Positions 36,758-52,035 of a stretch of 63,009 nt of DNA are shown piece by piece; the first letter of the stretch is position 1, and each line of letters begins with the position of its first letter. Both the position numbers and the translations under genes were made by a program. Below the pieces are notes generated by a model, which worked only from the letters and a program-made list of their open reading frames with translations, was not told the DNA's origin and made no database searches. The stretch lies in NCBI GenBank assembly GCA_000226015.1, contig JH153789.1, positions 7,563-70,571 of the forward strand, given 5' to 3'. The DNA comes from Mnemiopsis leidyi. Taxonomy: Eukaryota; Ctenophora; Tentaculata; Lobata; Bolinopsidae.

Positions 36758-37690
36758 GGTGTTCAGAAATCTGCATGACCTTTTCTTAAGTAAGATGTTT
36801 CAGTGATTTTTAATCTAAGTACCATCATTTATGATCATCTCGCGGATGAGTGCATTGCATAGAATTAGGTCTAAATTATAAAGGTATTACTTTAAAACTA
36901 CCCAGGTATGACAAAAGTTTTCAAAATTCATGGTCCTTAAGCACTTTTGTCAGATCACAAGAAAAGGTGGTGGAAAGGTTGTAAGATGATGTAGCCCCCA
37001 ATTGTGATATTTTTCGTCTTATATCTTTGGCATCCTTCCCAACGTTTTTGAATTCAGAATTTCCTTTGTTAGGGCAGAAAAAGCAGAGCACTGTTGGACC
37101 AACAGTGTTGGTGCTTACCATTCCCCATCAACCTCCCTTTTGATCTTCCTTTGTGTACTAACGCCAGTCAGGTACATTATTAGTATAACAGTACCTCTAA
37201 GAGCTAGAGCAAGTATTATAAGAAGCAAAACAATCAATACATTTATTTTCGAAATGAAAGATCATTTTTGAAGTTTTTACATTGAAAACTTGACATGACA
37301 AAAAGTATTACTATTAGCAACCTCGTGGGTTTGGACTTTGGATAATGTGTGCAAAAATTGCTACAAGACATGTGGGTGCAAGAATATTGGGGAACAGTTT
37401 TCAAAAGCCGATAACTTGAAAAAAAAGTGTTAAAGCTGATCTTAAGCAGCTATTTCAATTCGTATTTTACCATCACTCGTACATGTGATTATCTTCGATA
37501 TCACACTCCCATTTGTTTGCTAATAGCTGAATCGTACAGTAGGTTAATAGGTTATTAGCAAGATGATTTCTGAACTGTTGCCGCAAAGTAAGGTTATATA
37601 GAAGTTTTATTGTGTGCAGCGACAAAAACAATTAAGGGCTGATACTGATAGCTCAAGAAGCAATGTAACCACCTGGCCCTAAACTGGCAA
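36758..37690. other. Non-coding interval
   Basis: Probably includes the 3' UTR of the retrotransposon remnant. No exon supported. Confidence 0.35.
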
Positions 37691-37696
37691 AAGTTG

Positions 37697-37835
37697 CAAT
37701 GTAATTGTACGACAATGTATACTTGTACGACAATTTATACTTGTACGACAATGTATACTTTTACGACTATGTATACTGGTACAACAATGTATACTAGTGT
37801 ACGACAATGTATACTTGTACGACTATGTATACTAT
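37697..37835. repeat. 18-bp minisatellite TGTACGACAATGTATACT, first block
   Basis: About seven copies of the 18-bp unit, with GACTATG and ACAACAATG variants. The same unit reappears from 37989. Confidence 0.9.
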
Positions 37836-37988
37836 GTTTAAGTAATAGAAATTTTCTTTAACCTCTGCGTGCAACTCGTTGATTAGACAAAGAAAACATT
37901 CTTCTAATTGAAATAAATTTCGATGTACAACATCATCTTCAGTCTCAAATTATTTAATTAGTAGTAGTTGTTGAAAGTATTAAAACTA

Positions 37989-38300
37989 AGTATACTGGTA
38001 CAACAATGTATACTTGTACGACAATGTATACTAGTACGGCAATGTATACTTGTACGACAATGTATCAGTATACTTGTACGACAATGTATACTTGTACGAC
38101 AATGTATCAGTATACTTGTACGACAATGTATACTTGTACGACAATGTATACTTGTACGACTATGTATGTACGACAATGTATACTTGTACGACTATGTATA
38201 CTTGTACGACTATGTATACTTGTACGACTATGTATACTTGTACGACTATGTATACTGGTACAACAATGTATCAGTAATCAGTATACTTGTACGACAATGA
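37989..38300. repeat. 18-bp minisatellite TGTACGACAATGTATACT, second block
   Basis: About 17 copies, some with an inserted CAGTATAC half-unit. Because 18 is divisible by 3, all frames stay open and give spurious 'TCTTMY' or 'LYDNVY' peptides. No gene is supported here. Confidence 0.95.
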
Positions 38301-41300
38301 TCAATTCCACAGGTGACCACGACTGTCTGATATAAAGCTGGTGCTAAGATAGCACTGCAGGGCTCATGACATTAATCGCCGCTGTCATGATCATACAGAT
38401 CTTTGATCTCCGCCGAGAAATTTGAACTGGAACACGGAGGTTTAATTCTTAGTGGTTCACTTTCGCGATGTTAGACTTAAAGTTAATGTTCAACGTTCGT
38501 TATAGTCAATGTCACTTTCCGAATTTTACCGTTGATTCACTTGTTCTGTGGATTGTGGATTGTATGGGCAATTAGGGGGCACCTGTCATACGAATTACTT
38601 GGAGATTATTACAAATAGTTTTAAGTTTTTAGGGTGCATTAAGGACTAGGATGATGATATCAGATAAACTTAAACTTTAAGGAAACAATGTTTCCTTCAA
38701 GTTTATCTGATCTCACCACCCCATTATAACCTAATGTATGGAGGATGTGTTTGCAGTTCTGTTACAAATACATTGTAAGTGTAACACTTATGTATGTACA
38801 CGAAGAATATGTCATAATTTCGATATCGACATGATTTGGCCATAAAAGCCTAATTTAATTACATGACACAAATCACAATATCAATTATAACAGATAGCAC
38901 AATACAACTGGTGGTTTAGGTAATAGGTACACATCTAAAGTTACTGATGCTAAAAGTATATCTAAAGTTACTGATGCTAAAAGTATATCGGTACATCGAC
39001 CTAATTAAAGCTGTCTTACCACTTCCTGAGCGCAACAGACAAGTTCAACTCGTCAAATATTTAGCCAAACAAACACAAACTTCCCTCGTTCGGATAATTA
39101 CTTGTGTGCACATATAATACCGCCATGTGTGCAGTGCTAAATCTTTTTGGTCGGTTATTCCCATTAAATCGGATGATATTGTCCACACGCTTATTAGTCC
39201 ATAGCTTGCCCGCCATTATATTTATATGAGAAAATAGCTGTCTTAATGTCTTATTATTAACGTATATGCCAAGATCAAGATGACTGGTCAGCCTGTTTTA
39301 TTATTATGTTTGTACCGGTACATTGCTTTGTTAAGAATTTATCATAATCGCACTTATTTGAAATGTGGAATTTAAGTTAGGTTTTTGCTGAACAAATAGA
39401 ACTGTTGAATCAATTATTAATGTGGTATCAAGTTGCTGCATACGAAGTTTTTCTAAGTTTTAAAAGTTATGTTAATAATTATTTTCTGAGTTTTTTGATG
39501 AGCCGAATAGGCCAGGATCACGCAACAACACTTCATAGTCTTACTCTTGCTTGTAGATTAGTCTGTGCTCTAAGTCTCAGTTAAATCCTCAAAGTCAAAC
39601 AGTCAACACATTATAATCTAAACGTATGGGCGGAGGTTTGGGAGCTAACTGACTTACCTCCACTGGTGTTCTGATTAATTAATTACAAACTCCTGGCCGC
39701 GGCCTCTACTCAAGAGTGCTTAGGAGTGTCTGTGTTTCGGAGTGTAGGCATGTATATGATCAATCAGACCAAGGGGTCTTATTTATCTTTAAGATAAACC
39801 CAATTAAAAATACAGATCAACATATCTGCACTTTTAATTCCATTATATCTTGGGGCTGACTCCCCCAATCTCTAACGACATGAATACCAATTTTAGAGGT
39901 GTCAATACTCGGTTTAACTTTAAATGGTGGAGGAAGAATTGCCGACTTGAAGTTCAAGAGATCTAACGTTGTATCTTGTCACAATCTTTTTAAATTTCGT
40001 CCTCAGAGTCAGACAGCCTTTTATCATCAACTCGCTAGCATAATGAGACGCTTTGATCTGACATAGTTTGTTTTGAGTTATCATCGCATTGTAATTGTAT
40101 ACAGTACAAATAAAGCAAGGTACGATCGTGTCTAATGTCTATAGGTACTTTGTATACTGTACAGTGTACAGTGTACGACTGATAAGTATGACAGTGCCGT
40201 GCCATTGCAGGGGCTTCTCTTTAACGACCAGTCATTAACTCATCAGCTACAAGGACAGAGAGAGAGAGAGCACGTCAGCAGTATATTGCTGCAGTCTAAC
40301 TTCGCTCAGCTATACATTTCACGTGTTGTACCTTGTATAGCTATATACCACGACCTGTATATACATTGTATAGTAGTGTATATCTCAGTTCGGGTGGAGC
40401 TTGCTAGTAATGTCAATGAGTTCCGGCTAGTTGAGCTGTTGCACTGTGTTAGCTTACCACGACGTTTAGTTCTCAACGATCCGACTTTACCTTTACGATT
40501 GTTACAACCTCAACAAGTACAACTGTCAATACTTTGTCAATGTCAAACATTTTCGACGTTGTAATCACTAATCAGTACTGCATCATCTTAATCTAATACA
40601 GCTTGAAATTGCCATTTTTCGTGCATCTCAGCACGTGTTGTTGAAAAGAATTTGCAGGATGTGTGTGTGTAGCATTGCGTCAGAGCATATTACTATTAGA
40701 ACGAATTGGCTTAGACGGCTTTGTAAGCTTTCTCGTTTTAGTGATAGTAGTTCAAAGTGTGTCATTGACATTACTCGTTGCTTGTATTTGTTGTACTTTG
40801 TAGCTGTGCTGATTAAACGTAAAACAAGCTAGACATAATTGATTTTCCTGGTTCTTGACTCTCACTCAGCAGTGAATAAAATCGCGATCGATCTGATAAA
40901 ACCTTGTATTGACCGACAAGGACAACTAGTACTACAGCTATACGTATAGTCACTTTTAGCAGTGCCAACGTCAAGTCTCAGGTCTAACTGTCTAAGGCGT
41001 GTGGTCACAATTCTACTCCCCAAAGTTGACTTCAAGTATACTCGGCCAGTTTTCGTCAGAATTGAAGGAATATTGCTATATTTCAACACATTGACATAAT
41101 TTTGCCAAACAATTTTAGATTCGATCTGAATGTCCAGCTTTGCGATAAAAATTCTTTGATTTACTTTTAGACGTGATTAAACCCGCAATTTCTAGAACTT
41201 CAAGCTTGATTTATGTTTACTAATCCATTCATGAATCAAGTAAGACCATCCATTAGCCGATTTGCTACATTAAGCACACCCCTGAACTTATTTGTTGAGC

Positions 41301-41440
41301 GTTCCCACGAATATTCATTAGCAATCAGCAGTACATTTGTACACGCTCAAGTAGAGCTAGTGTATTGATATCATTATCGGCGAAGTTTTCATCAGTTCTA
41401 CGAGGCCTGCTCAGCTGTGGTACACTTATATTGTTCTTAG
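38301..41440. other. Gene-poor interval with one hairpin
   Basis: No exon is supported. A near-perfect inverted repeat at ~38658-38711 (ATCAGATAAACTT ... AAGTTTATCTGAT with an inner AAGGAAACA/TGTTTCCTT) could form a hairpin. A tandem TAAAGTTACTGATGCTAAAAG duplication lies at ~38937-38986. A 121-codon frame at 40199-40564 has no recognisable domain or splice context and is not called. Confidence 0.4.
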
Positions 41441-42675
41441 AGTTGTTAGGTTATACTTAGAGTTGTTAGGTTATACTTAGAGTTGTTAGGTTAAACTTAG
41501 AGTTGTTAGGTTATACTTAGAGTTGTTAGGTGATACTTAGAGTTGTTAGGTTATACTTAGAGTTGTTAGGTTATACTTAGAGTTGTTAGGTTATACTTAA
41601 AGTTGTTAGGTTATACTTGGAGTTGTTAGGTTATACTTAGAGTTGTTAGGTTATACTTAGAGTTGTTAGGTTATACTTAGAGTTATTAGGTTATACTTAG
41701 AGTTGTTAGGTTATACTTAAAGTTGTTAGGTTATACTTGGAGTTGTTAGGTTATACTTTCAGTTGTTAGGTTATACTTAGAGCTGTTAGGTTATACTTAG
41801 AGTTGTTAGGTTATACTTAGAGTTGTTAGGTTATACTTAGAGTTGTTAGGTTATACTTAGANNNNNNNNNNNNNNNNNNNNNNNNNNNNNNNNNNNNNNN
41901 NNNNNNNNNNNNNNNNNNNNNNNNNNNNNNNNNNNNNNNNNNNNNNNNNNNNNNNNNNNNNNNNNNNNNNNNNNNNNNNNNNNNNNNNNNNNNNNNNNNN
42001 NNNNNNNNNNNNNNNNNNNNNNNNNNNNNNNNNNNNNNNNNNNNNNNNNNNNNNNNNNNNNNNNNNNNNNNNNNNNNNNNNNNNNNNNNNNNNNNNNNNN
42101 NNNNNNNNNNNNNNNNNNNNNNNNNNNNNNNNNNNNNNNNNNNNNNNNNNNNNNNNNNNNNNNNNNNNNNNNNNNNNNNNNNNNNNNNNNNNNNNNNNNN
42201 NNNNNNNNNNNNNNNNNNNNNNNNNNNNNNNNNNNNNNNNNNNNNNNNNNNNNNNNNNNNNNNNNNNNNNGTTGTTAGGTTATACTTAGAGTTAGTTAGG
42301 TTATACTTACAGTTGTTAGGTTATACTTACAGTTGTTAGGTTATACTTACAGTTGTTAGGTTATACTTAGAGTTGTTAGGTTATACTTAGAGTTGTTAGG
42401 TTATACTTAGAGTTGTTAGGTTATATTTAGAGTTGTTAGGTTATACTTAGAGTTGTTAGGTTATACTTACAGTTGTTAGGTTATACTTAGAGTTGTTAGG
42501 TTATACTTAGAGTTGTTAGGTTATACTTACAGTTGTTAGGTTATACTTAGAGTTGTTAGGTTATACTTAGAGTTTTTAGGTTATACTTAGAGTTGTTAGG
42601 CTATACTTAGAGTTGTTAGGCTATACTTTGAGTTGTTAGGTTATACTTAGAGTTGTTAGGTTATAGTTTGAGTTT
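41441..42675. repeat. 20-bp satellite AGTTGTTAGGTTATACTTAG with 409-base gap
   Basis: About 21 copies lie before and about 20 after a run of Ns at 41862-42270. Copies differ at one or two positions (for example TTAC or TTGG for TTAG). The gap lies inside the array, so its real length is uncertain. It ends ~270 bp before the first ATG of the downstream gene. Confidence 0.95.
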
Positions 42676-42940
42676 ATACCTGCCAGTTGACAAATGACTA
42701 CTGCAATTAAAAGCGGATAAAATTGTAACTATTAGTTTTTTCGGACGTTCTTCTTTTAATTTCAAGTAAGTTACGCTTACAGATACGAGAAATGTACAGA
42801 TTCACAAGGCAGAACAATGAAATGATGATGTGACTGTTGGAACAAGCAATCAGAGAGCAATACCGCCCGAACCAGAGAGGACCCTGACATCAGCACCCGA
42901 AACAGAGCAACACAAAGCAGTACAGCTCGACCTCACCACT

Positions 42941-44402
42941 ATGGACATAGTAGTGGTAGACGAGCACTACGAACCAATAGTGTCCCTGATAGACCACGTG
43001 CCATCAGACCACGAGTACTTGAAGACTCCTAACTCTTGTACATCAGACCCCCTAGAAGTAGAGGAGAGACCGTCCAGTATTTGTGTGGATCTTAACGAGG
43101 AGGTTCAGATCAGCAAACATGGACATCTAACTGACGAGACTAAGTTTAGCACGTGAGTTAATTGGAAATGAATTATGACATCAAATTGACTGCCGGTCGA
43201 AAATTTAGAAGTCATATTGCTTATAATTCCGACTCGGACAAACAGTGACGGACGTCTCTAGGAAAAAGCCCATTTCTCAATCTATTATCGAAAAACTGAC
43301 CTTACAGCTGATGACTTACTTCAGGACAAAGAGAAAGTCGTTCGGGAGGAAGCTAGTTGGGTACGCTGAGAGTATCCGGGGTAGCATCCCCTCCATCTCC
43401 CGACCTCTTAAAGGCGCCAAGTTCTCTAAACTTGGTCTGCAAGACATGAAGGAGACAGAGGATATAGAGAAAGACATGAAACGTAGGTTCATTATTATAC
43501 TAGTATGTACTGTGTTGCTACATTGAGGCTGACAGTGTTTGTTGCTATAGTGGCAGTGTTTGTTGCTATAGTGGCGGTGTTTGTTGCTATAGTGGCAGTG
43601 TTTGTTGCTATAGTGGCAGTGTTTGTTGCTATTATGTTTATTCAAAGGTAAACATCAAAAAGTGAAATAGCTGTGTGTGCTTGTGGTACGCTTGAAACCA
43701 ATGCCGCTCACTGCAATAAAAACTATAGTTATACGACTTAATCTAATTTCAGGACTTTTTATGACAAAACGAAAGTTGGAGCTAGGATACATTACATTCT
43801 GCTCGCTAACCACCTTCGTAGGTAAAGCAGATTATTGGTCGAGTCCTCATACAGAAAGATTACTAATCGTTTCTCAATTCAACTATTAAGAGATAATTTT
43901 GCTTAATATTCACGACGCTGATGTGGCAGAACTTTGGGAAACTACACGTGGTATTTCAGGGCTGGTAGCGATGACCTTGTACGATCACATACATTTTGCT
44001 ATGTTTGGAATATGGGTCGCCTGTTTTCTACTCGACGTTGTCATAGTAGCCCTCAGTTTACTCTACGGAAATATTCAGCTCAATCGTAAGTAAGATTAGC
44101 ACACATGGGTACAACTATACAAAGTGCAATACAAATACAGTTTACAAATACAATAAAATGTTTCTTCTATAACTATTATAGATCCTATCACACTGCAGTT
44201 AGCTGTAGTACTGAAGTTCTACTACAAAACGACTTTTTTGTTCTACTATTAATGTATAAAGCTATTTTTTCTTTTGTACTTTGTAGTTGATGCACTAAAG
44301 TGTAGTCTCATAAAGGAATTTCTAGGTATTGAGGAGAAATACCCCAACAGAAACGTGAAGGAAGAATGGGCACAAATACTCAAGCACGAGCTAGGACATT
44401 AG
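42941..44402 (+). CDS. Orphan protein with two predicted TM helices, five exons
   Basis: Exons: ~42941-43152, 43325-43482, 43753-43821, 43960-44085 and 44287-44402, with fully compatible phases, giving 226 aa from the first ATG. The frame is open back to 42821 without an ATG, so an upstream exon may exist. Family not recognised. The N-terminal ~70 residues are acidic. A basic stretch follows (TKRKSFGRKLVGY, SRPLKGAKFSKLG). Then come a helix LGYITFCSLTTFVGLVAMTL, a short loop DHIHFA, a second helix WVACFLLDVVIVALSLLY, and a soluble end terminating KHELGH. No signal peptide is visible. The two helices separated by about six residues suggest a hairpin-type membrane protein with both ends cytoplasmic. 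The membrane location is inferred from hydrophobicity only. Confidence 0.7.
43520..43638 (+). repeat. 21-bp tandem repeat GGCAGTGTTTGTTGCTATAGT
   Basis: About five copies inside intron 2 of the two-TM protein gene. Confidence 0.85.
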
Positions 44403-45290
44403 CACTAGTTTTATAGATAGCATGGTTTTGTAGTTTACACTTCCCAAGAAGCCAGAATGGGACTCAGGGGGTCAGTTATAAATGTCCAACTTCACATGTT
44501 CAGGAAATGATCCCAAGAGACTGAATGACCATGCATCACGGATAACTGACTGGTTTGAATTGGTTGGTATGTTGTCGGTGGCAAGAACACTGTGATTTAG
44601 AAACCAATATGGTATATTCAACAAGGCGGGCCTGCTCGAAGAGCAATCCCCGGAGAGGGAATTACTGTATTCCTTAGTTAGTCTCAGAGTTAATTTAATT
44701 CCTATTGTTTTAATCCTTTTCTTACGGAGCCAATGTATACCTAGGGATAGGCATTATTTGTTTTTCTATTTCGTACCGATGTTAATTATAGATTCGCCAA
44801 TTTACTTGTTATTTGAATAATGTTTTTACTTCAACTAGCACGATTATAACTTAAACCCTATATTTCGAGCATTCTTCACAACTTTTGACAGTTTAACTAC
44901 TCGAGTACTTAACATAAGAAAGTACCACAGTGACAGAGCAGTAATACTACACTGTTATTTAATTGTTGCTGAGAATAGTTTGATCTCATTTTGTTAGTTT
45001 GTATCAACATATGAGAACGATCGATTTTTAGTTTTTGACTCTTTCCTGACGAAGTTCAATTATTTCCAAATTGATAGTTTTATAAAAATCTTTTAAAGAT
45101 TTATCTCAGCCTTAAAAGATATAGATTTTCAGTAGCAATAAATTCTTTTCATTGCAGACAAATAACTTAAAAGTAGGAATACCTTGGCCAAAAACAGTAT
45201 GCCAAACTAAAACAAGTTAACAGATAAAAATATCAATTGGTCAACATCAACTAAAGTCTGCGGAATGAGTCAGTCCTCAAAAAATCAAAA
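44403..45290. other. Intergenic, convergent gene ends
   Basis: Lies between the 3' ends of the plus-strand two-TM gene and the minus-strand helicase. No exon seen; AT-rich. Confidence 0.5.
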
Positions 45291-48354
<3,064 letters not shown>

Positions 48355-48880
48355 GAGGGGTCTACTAGCCCTGGAAACTGCCCTTATGCTAAAATAAGAT
48401 GCACATTTAAAATTACAAACTATTAGTCCTATAAATCAGTACCCAGCAAACAATTCCATGAACAACCAATAAATCTACAATTCATTAAACTATTAATGGG
48501 ACCCAAACATTTTAACGTAGTTAAAATCACCTACATCCATCGTGTTACGACAAAGACGAAGCGTTATATTTTCACGAACTATAAAAAGTAGTAACACTCT
48601 AAAAGCCAGATGTGAGAAAGGAGGCGGTGTCTACAATACTTACCAAGCAGGCAGAACTCAATAAAGTTTTATGTGTCATACATTACCACTTTACCTGAAC
48701 ATTATCGGTAATGTAATATCTTCATAGTACATGATGTCATGTGTCGGCAAGGTAATAGCAGATGTGGGCGTGAGTGATTGCTAATGTATTGTGGAGGAGT
48801 GAATCGATCATTGTGCATTTGCAAACAGAAATTTGTGCCAAGTCTTGTAAAACTATGTGGCTTTAATTAGAACGAGTGAC
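48355..48880. other. Intergenic spacer, helicase 5' region
   Basis: The DDX5-like start codon is preceded by an acceptor-like TTATTTTAG about 30 bases upstream, so a 5' UTR exon (or a trans-spliced leader) is likely. Nothing else is recognised. Confidence 0.45.
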
Positions 48881-49483
48881 TTACGGTTGAGATTTGGAGC
48901 CGTTCACGTCTCCGTCCTGGCCCATTTCACAATCTGACATCTCCATATCCTCCCCCTGGTCAGACAGATCCATGTCCACAGCGTCATAGCAGCCAGCGCT
49001 TGCACCTCGACCCTCCGCATAGGACGCAAAATCAAACTTGAGTTGCAACACGTTGGCGTTAATTTGGTGACAAAGATTATTGAGCGTGTCAAGCTGCTTC
49101 TCGCCGCCAGCAGCAGTTCCAGTGCCGTAGCTCTCACTTGAGCTCTGTGTTACATAAGTTTCTGTAGCAGCTGGAGCTGCCGCTGGATATATATACGCGG
49201 AGGACTGGGTAGAGTCTGTAGGTTGCACTGTATTGGTTAGGTAAGATGTCTGATCGGCTGAAGTCCCAGTGTACATCCCGGCTGTCGAACCAGCATATTC
49301 AGTGGTTGCCGGCACTGCTTTTTGAGCATCTCTCAAATTTACCAGGTACTCTCGCAATTTGAATCTTTTATCCTTGGTGGGTAGGTCGACAGTTCCTCCG
49401 AAATAGATATACTCTCGATCTACTTGCTGACGCGTAAGGGTTGGTATCAGTTCCAAGCATGTTTCTGGTGAAAATGTGCCCAT
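48881..49483 (-). CDS. Unrecognised protein with acidic C-terminus
   Basis: An open exon of 200 codons starting MGTFSPETCLELIPTL. I do not recognise the family. Residues ~15-55 are well packed with mixed charged and hydrophobic residues (REYIYFGG, KLREYLVNL). The middle (~55-125) is Ser/Thr/Ala/Tyr-rich and low in complexity. A helix around KQLDTLNNLCHQINANVLQL follows, then an acidic Met/Asp-rich tail (MDLSDQGEDMEMSDCEM). This suggests a nuclear or RNA-related adaptor, but that is inference. The start is uncertain. A donor CAG before GTAAGT at ~49504 belongs to an upstream exon, and an acceptor CCAG at ~49467 would join inside this frame. The true N-terminus may therefore lie at 49505-49575. 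It sits between the DDX5-like gene and CCDC124, same strand. Confidence 0.6.
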   Translation of the reverse strand: MGTFSPETCLELIPTLTRQQVDREYIYFGGTVDLPTKDKRFKLREYLVNLRDAQKAVPATTEYAGSTAGMYTGTSADQTSYLTNTVQPTDSTQSSAYIYPAAAPAATETYVTQSSSESYGTGTAAGGEKQLDTLNNLCHQINANVLQLKFDFASYAEGRGASAGCYDAVDMDLSDQGEDMEMSDCEMGQDGDVNGSKSQP

Positions 49484-50030
49484 TTAGAAAGGATTAAACT
49501 TACCTGACAACTGACCAGCACTTTTACCACCTGATCCGTGGAAACCTCTTCAATCTCACCACATTCCACCTCCTGACATTCCTATGTTGATATAAAACCT
49601 TAGACAGGGGGATGAGATACAATCTTCCCGACCGAGAGTGGACATTGGGATCATAATTTCTTGGAATCACCTCACCTCCTTTCATACTTACTCATGTGTT
49701 GGACCTACAACAAGATTTGTGTTAAGGTTAGGAAATTGAAAAAAACATTATTTGCCCATGTGACAGCTATCTTTGATATCTTGCTTTCGTATTGAAAAAC
49801 TGGCTCGAGAATGAATTACGCAGAGGATATTGAAATGAGTACATTATTAAATTTATCATTATAGTGCAGTGTGAAACAGAAACTCATTATATCTTTAAGT
49901 TGATGATTAATAAAAAAATCCAGAAGATACATTCTCTCAACACTACTGAAATAAAATTCCCTGATCTCATCAACCCAACACTCTATGGCACGTTAACGCC
50001 TCAATCCCAAGTTTCTATTTCATATCTTCT
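49484..50030. other. Spacer between orphan gene and CCDC124
   Basis: Contains a probable upstream exon of the orphan gene (about 49505-49575, open in one frame) and CCDC124 3' flank. A GTAAGTATG donor next to an ATG at ~49690 (minus) may end a first exon. Confidence 0.4.
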
Positions 50031-51425
50031 TCACTGGTTTAGCGGATTTAAAGGAGATTTCTGCCATTCTTTCCTCAACATCTGTCTAATTTGTGAGAGT
50101 CTCAAGGACGGATTCTCTGCTCGAAGTTGAGAAATTCTGCCCTGCTCGAACGCGTTCCATGCAGCTTTGACTCGCTTTTCTGGGTGCATGTCCACACCAT
50201 CCGGCTGAAAAGAACAGAGTTTAACTAGGGGTCGCAGGGCAAGATGGGGCCTAAACAATTCTAAACTATCTAACGGAACTGAAGTTGTACGGGTCGCAAC
50301 TTACCATGTCTAAAGCAGCGATAGCTTGTTCCACACTTTGAGCGACCTCAACGTCTGTCATCACGTGATTGAGATTCTCTGGAATCGGTTCCTCCTGAAA
50401 GTAGGCCATAGTTTGATGTTTGTTTGACCGGGGTTTCACCACATGTATTATTGTGTTAGTACATATCGTAGTATATCGTCGCTACTTTATATTCACCATG
50501 AGTAAAGTTTGCGAAAAGCTCACTGGAACGTAGGAGAGGTAAAAGACTGAAAAAAAGTTAGACGCGCAATGTTTCGGCAACTAAAATAGGGGTTAAAGTT
50601 TGCGGACAACCTTCTGAAACTTTTCTACAGATAATATGCATGACTGACGGTAAATCGTCAAAATCGGGGACGGAATGAAGTCTCGATTAACGTGAAAAAC
50701 AGAATCGAAAGAACTAATCAAAATAATATAATAAACGCGCGTGGTTTTAAAATTCAGCGCTCGTTTGCTCTCATAACTTTGACGCGAAAATTTTGCTAGT
50801 AAAATACTGCAAAATGCGCGGCTGTCCCAATGTCTGCTTCCTATTGAAGACGTTGACTAAAGCATCAACTTGTAACTTGTAAGCCAGTAATAAACTGGGA
50901 AAAATACCTTTTCTTTTTGTGATTCTTCTTTCTGACGTTCCTGCTCTTCTTTCCTTCTTGACAATTCTGCCTGCGTGACTTTCTTCGCTGGAGTTTTGCT
51001 GCTCGCTGCAGCTTCTAATGTTGCTTCTTCTTCCGCTAACATCTGAGCAGCAAGCTTCTTCCTCTCTAAAGCAGCTTTCTTCTTTTCTTCTTCAGCGTTC
51101 TAGAACCGAATCTAAAATTAAAATGCAACTTTAAGTTTCAATCGTAGCGAAATTGTCAAAATTGCAGCCAAAGTTTCAAAATTCTACTACTTTCTGTCAC
51201 TCGCCATCCTGCCCAAAAACATCCTGCGTTTGTTTTACTTGATCGTTCGAACTGTTATACACATACCTTTCTCTGCGCTTTCTTGTTATTCAGCTTGTCA
51301 TCATCATGCCAGGCTTCATCTTCAGCGGCTTTCTTGGCTGCCGCATTCTTCTCCGCACTAACGGCCGCTTTTCTGTTTCTAGCATCAACTGCCTTCGTGT
51401 TTTCGCCCTTAAATTTCTTAGGCAT
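50031..51425 (-). CDS. CCDC124: Coiled-coil domain-containing protein 124 (Lso2 homologue)
   Basis: Four phase-0 exons: 51425-51267, 51099-50908, 50394-50305 and 50204-50031, giving 204 aa (human ~223). The family binds ribosomes, especially idle 80S and the translation start region, and supports recovery from dormancy. The start MPKKFKGENTK matches the conserved N-terminus. A long charged coiled coil rich in Lys, Glu and Ala follows (residues ~15-115). The conserved C-terminal domain contains HPEKRVKAAWNAFE, LRAENPSLRLSQIRQML and KEWQKSPLNPLNQ, close to the family's signature. It is a clear orthologue with no broken residues seen. Confidence 0.95.
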
Positions 51426-52035
51426 TCCCTCTTTTTAGGACCATTAACCTTTAAACAGGAGAATTCATTTCAAGATGGACGATGTATATTTTAGAAAAAA
51501 ATAACTTATCTAAAAAAAACTTTTTGCATAAAAGCTACAGAAAAGGAGCCTGTATCAAACTTAAAGACGTAGAGTGTAGATTTCCCAAAAAACGTATACA
51601 AGAAATGAAATCAAATCTGCTAAAAATGCAAAGATGGATTTACAAATAAATACTTTGCTAAATGTTCTCGCAGTATCATCACGCGTTTGTTTGCTTGCGT
51701 TTGTGATAAACATATCAACGTCTCTACATTGGAAATTTTGTTTAAATAACTCCACTTCAAAGTTCAAACGTAAGACAACCATTCTCATTCCACACTTCAA
51801 ATAAATTAATAAAATAGCTATTCTATGCAAGCTTCCAAACAGAAACAAGACATGAATAAAATGATAATTTTAACACTTTCACGTGCCCAAAAAGACACTC
51901 TTTAAAACACTCCTAACCAACTCAACGTAACTTCATGTGAAAATTTTGTGGCACAGCAATCCTGTCAGCTTTGTACGGCCTGCGTTTCTTGGAGGTCTGA
52001 TTACATTCTAAAATATAAGAAAATGAATTTAAATC
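51426..52035. other. Intergenic spacer
   Basis: FIP1 3' flank and CCDC124 upstream region. No exon recognised. Confidence 0.5.

Noticed and set aside
37958-38335. Long frames on both strands
   Set aside because: The 18-bp repeat unit keeps every frame open; the predicted peptides are pure repeats.
40199-40564. 121-codon plus-strand frame
   Set aside because: No motif, no neighbouring exons and composition like the surrounding non-coding DNA.
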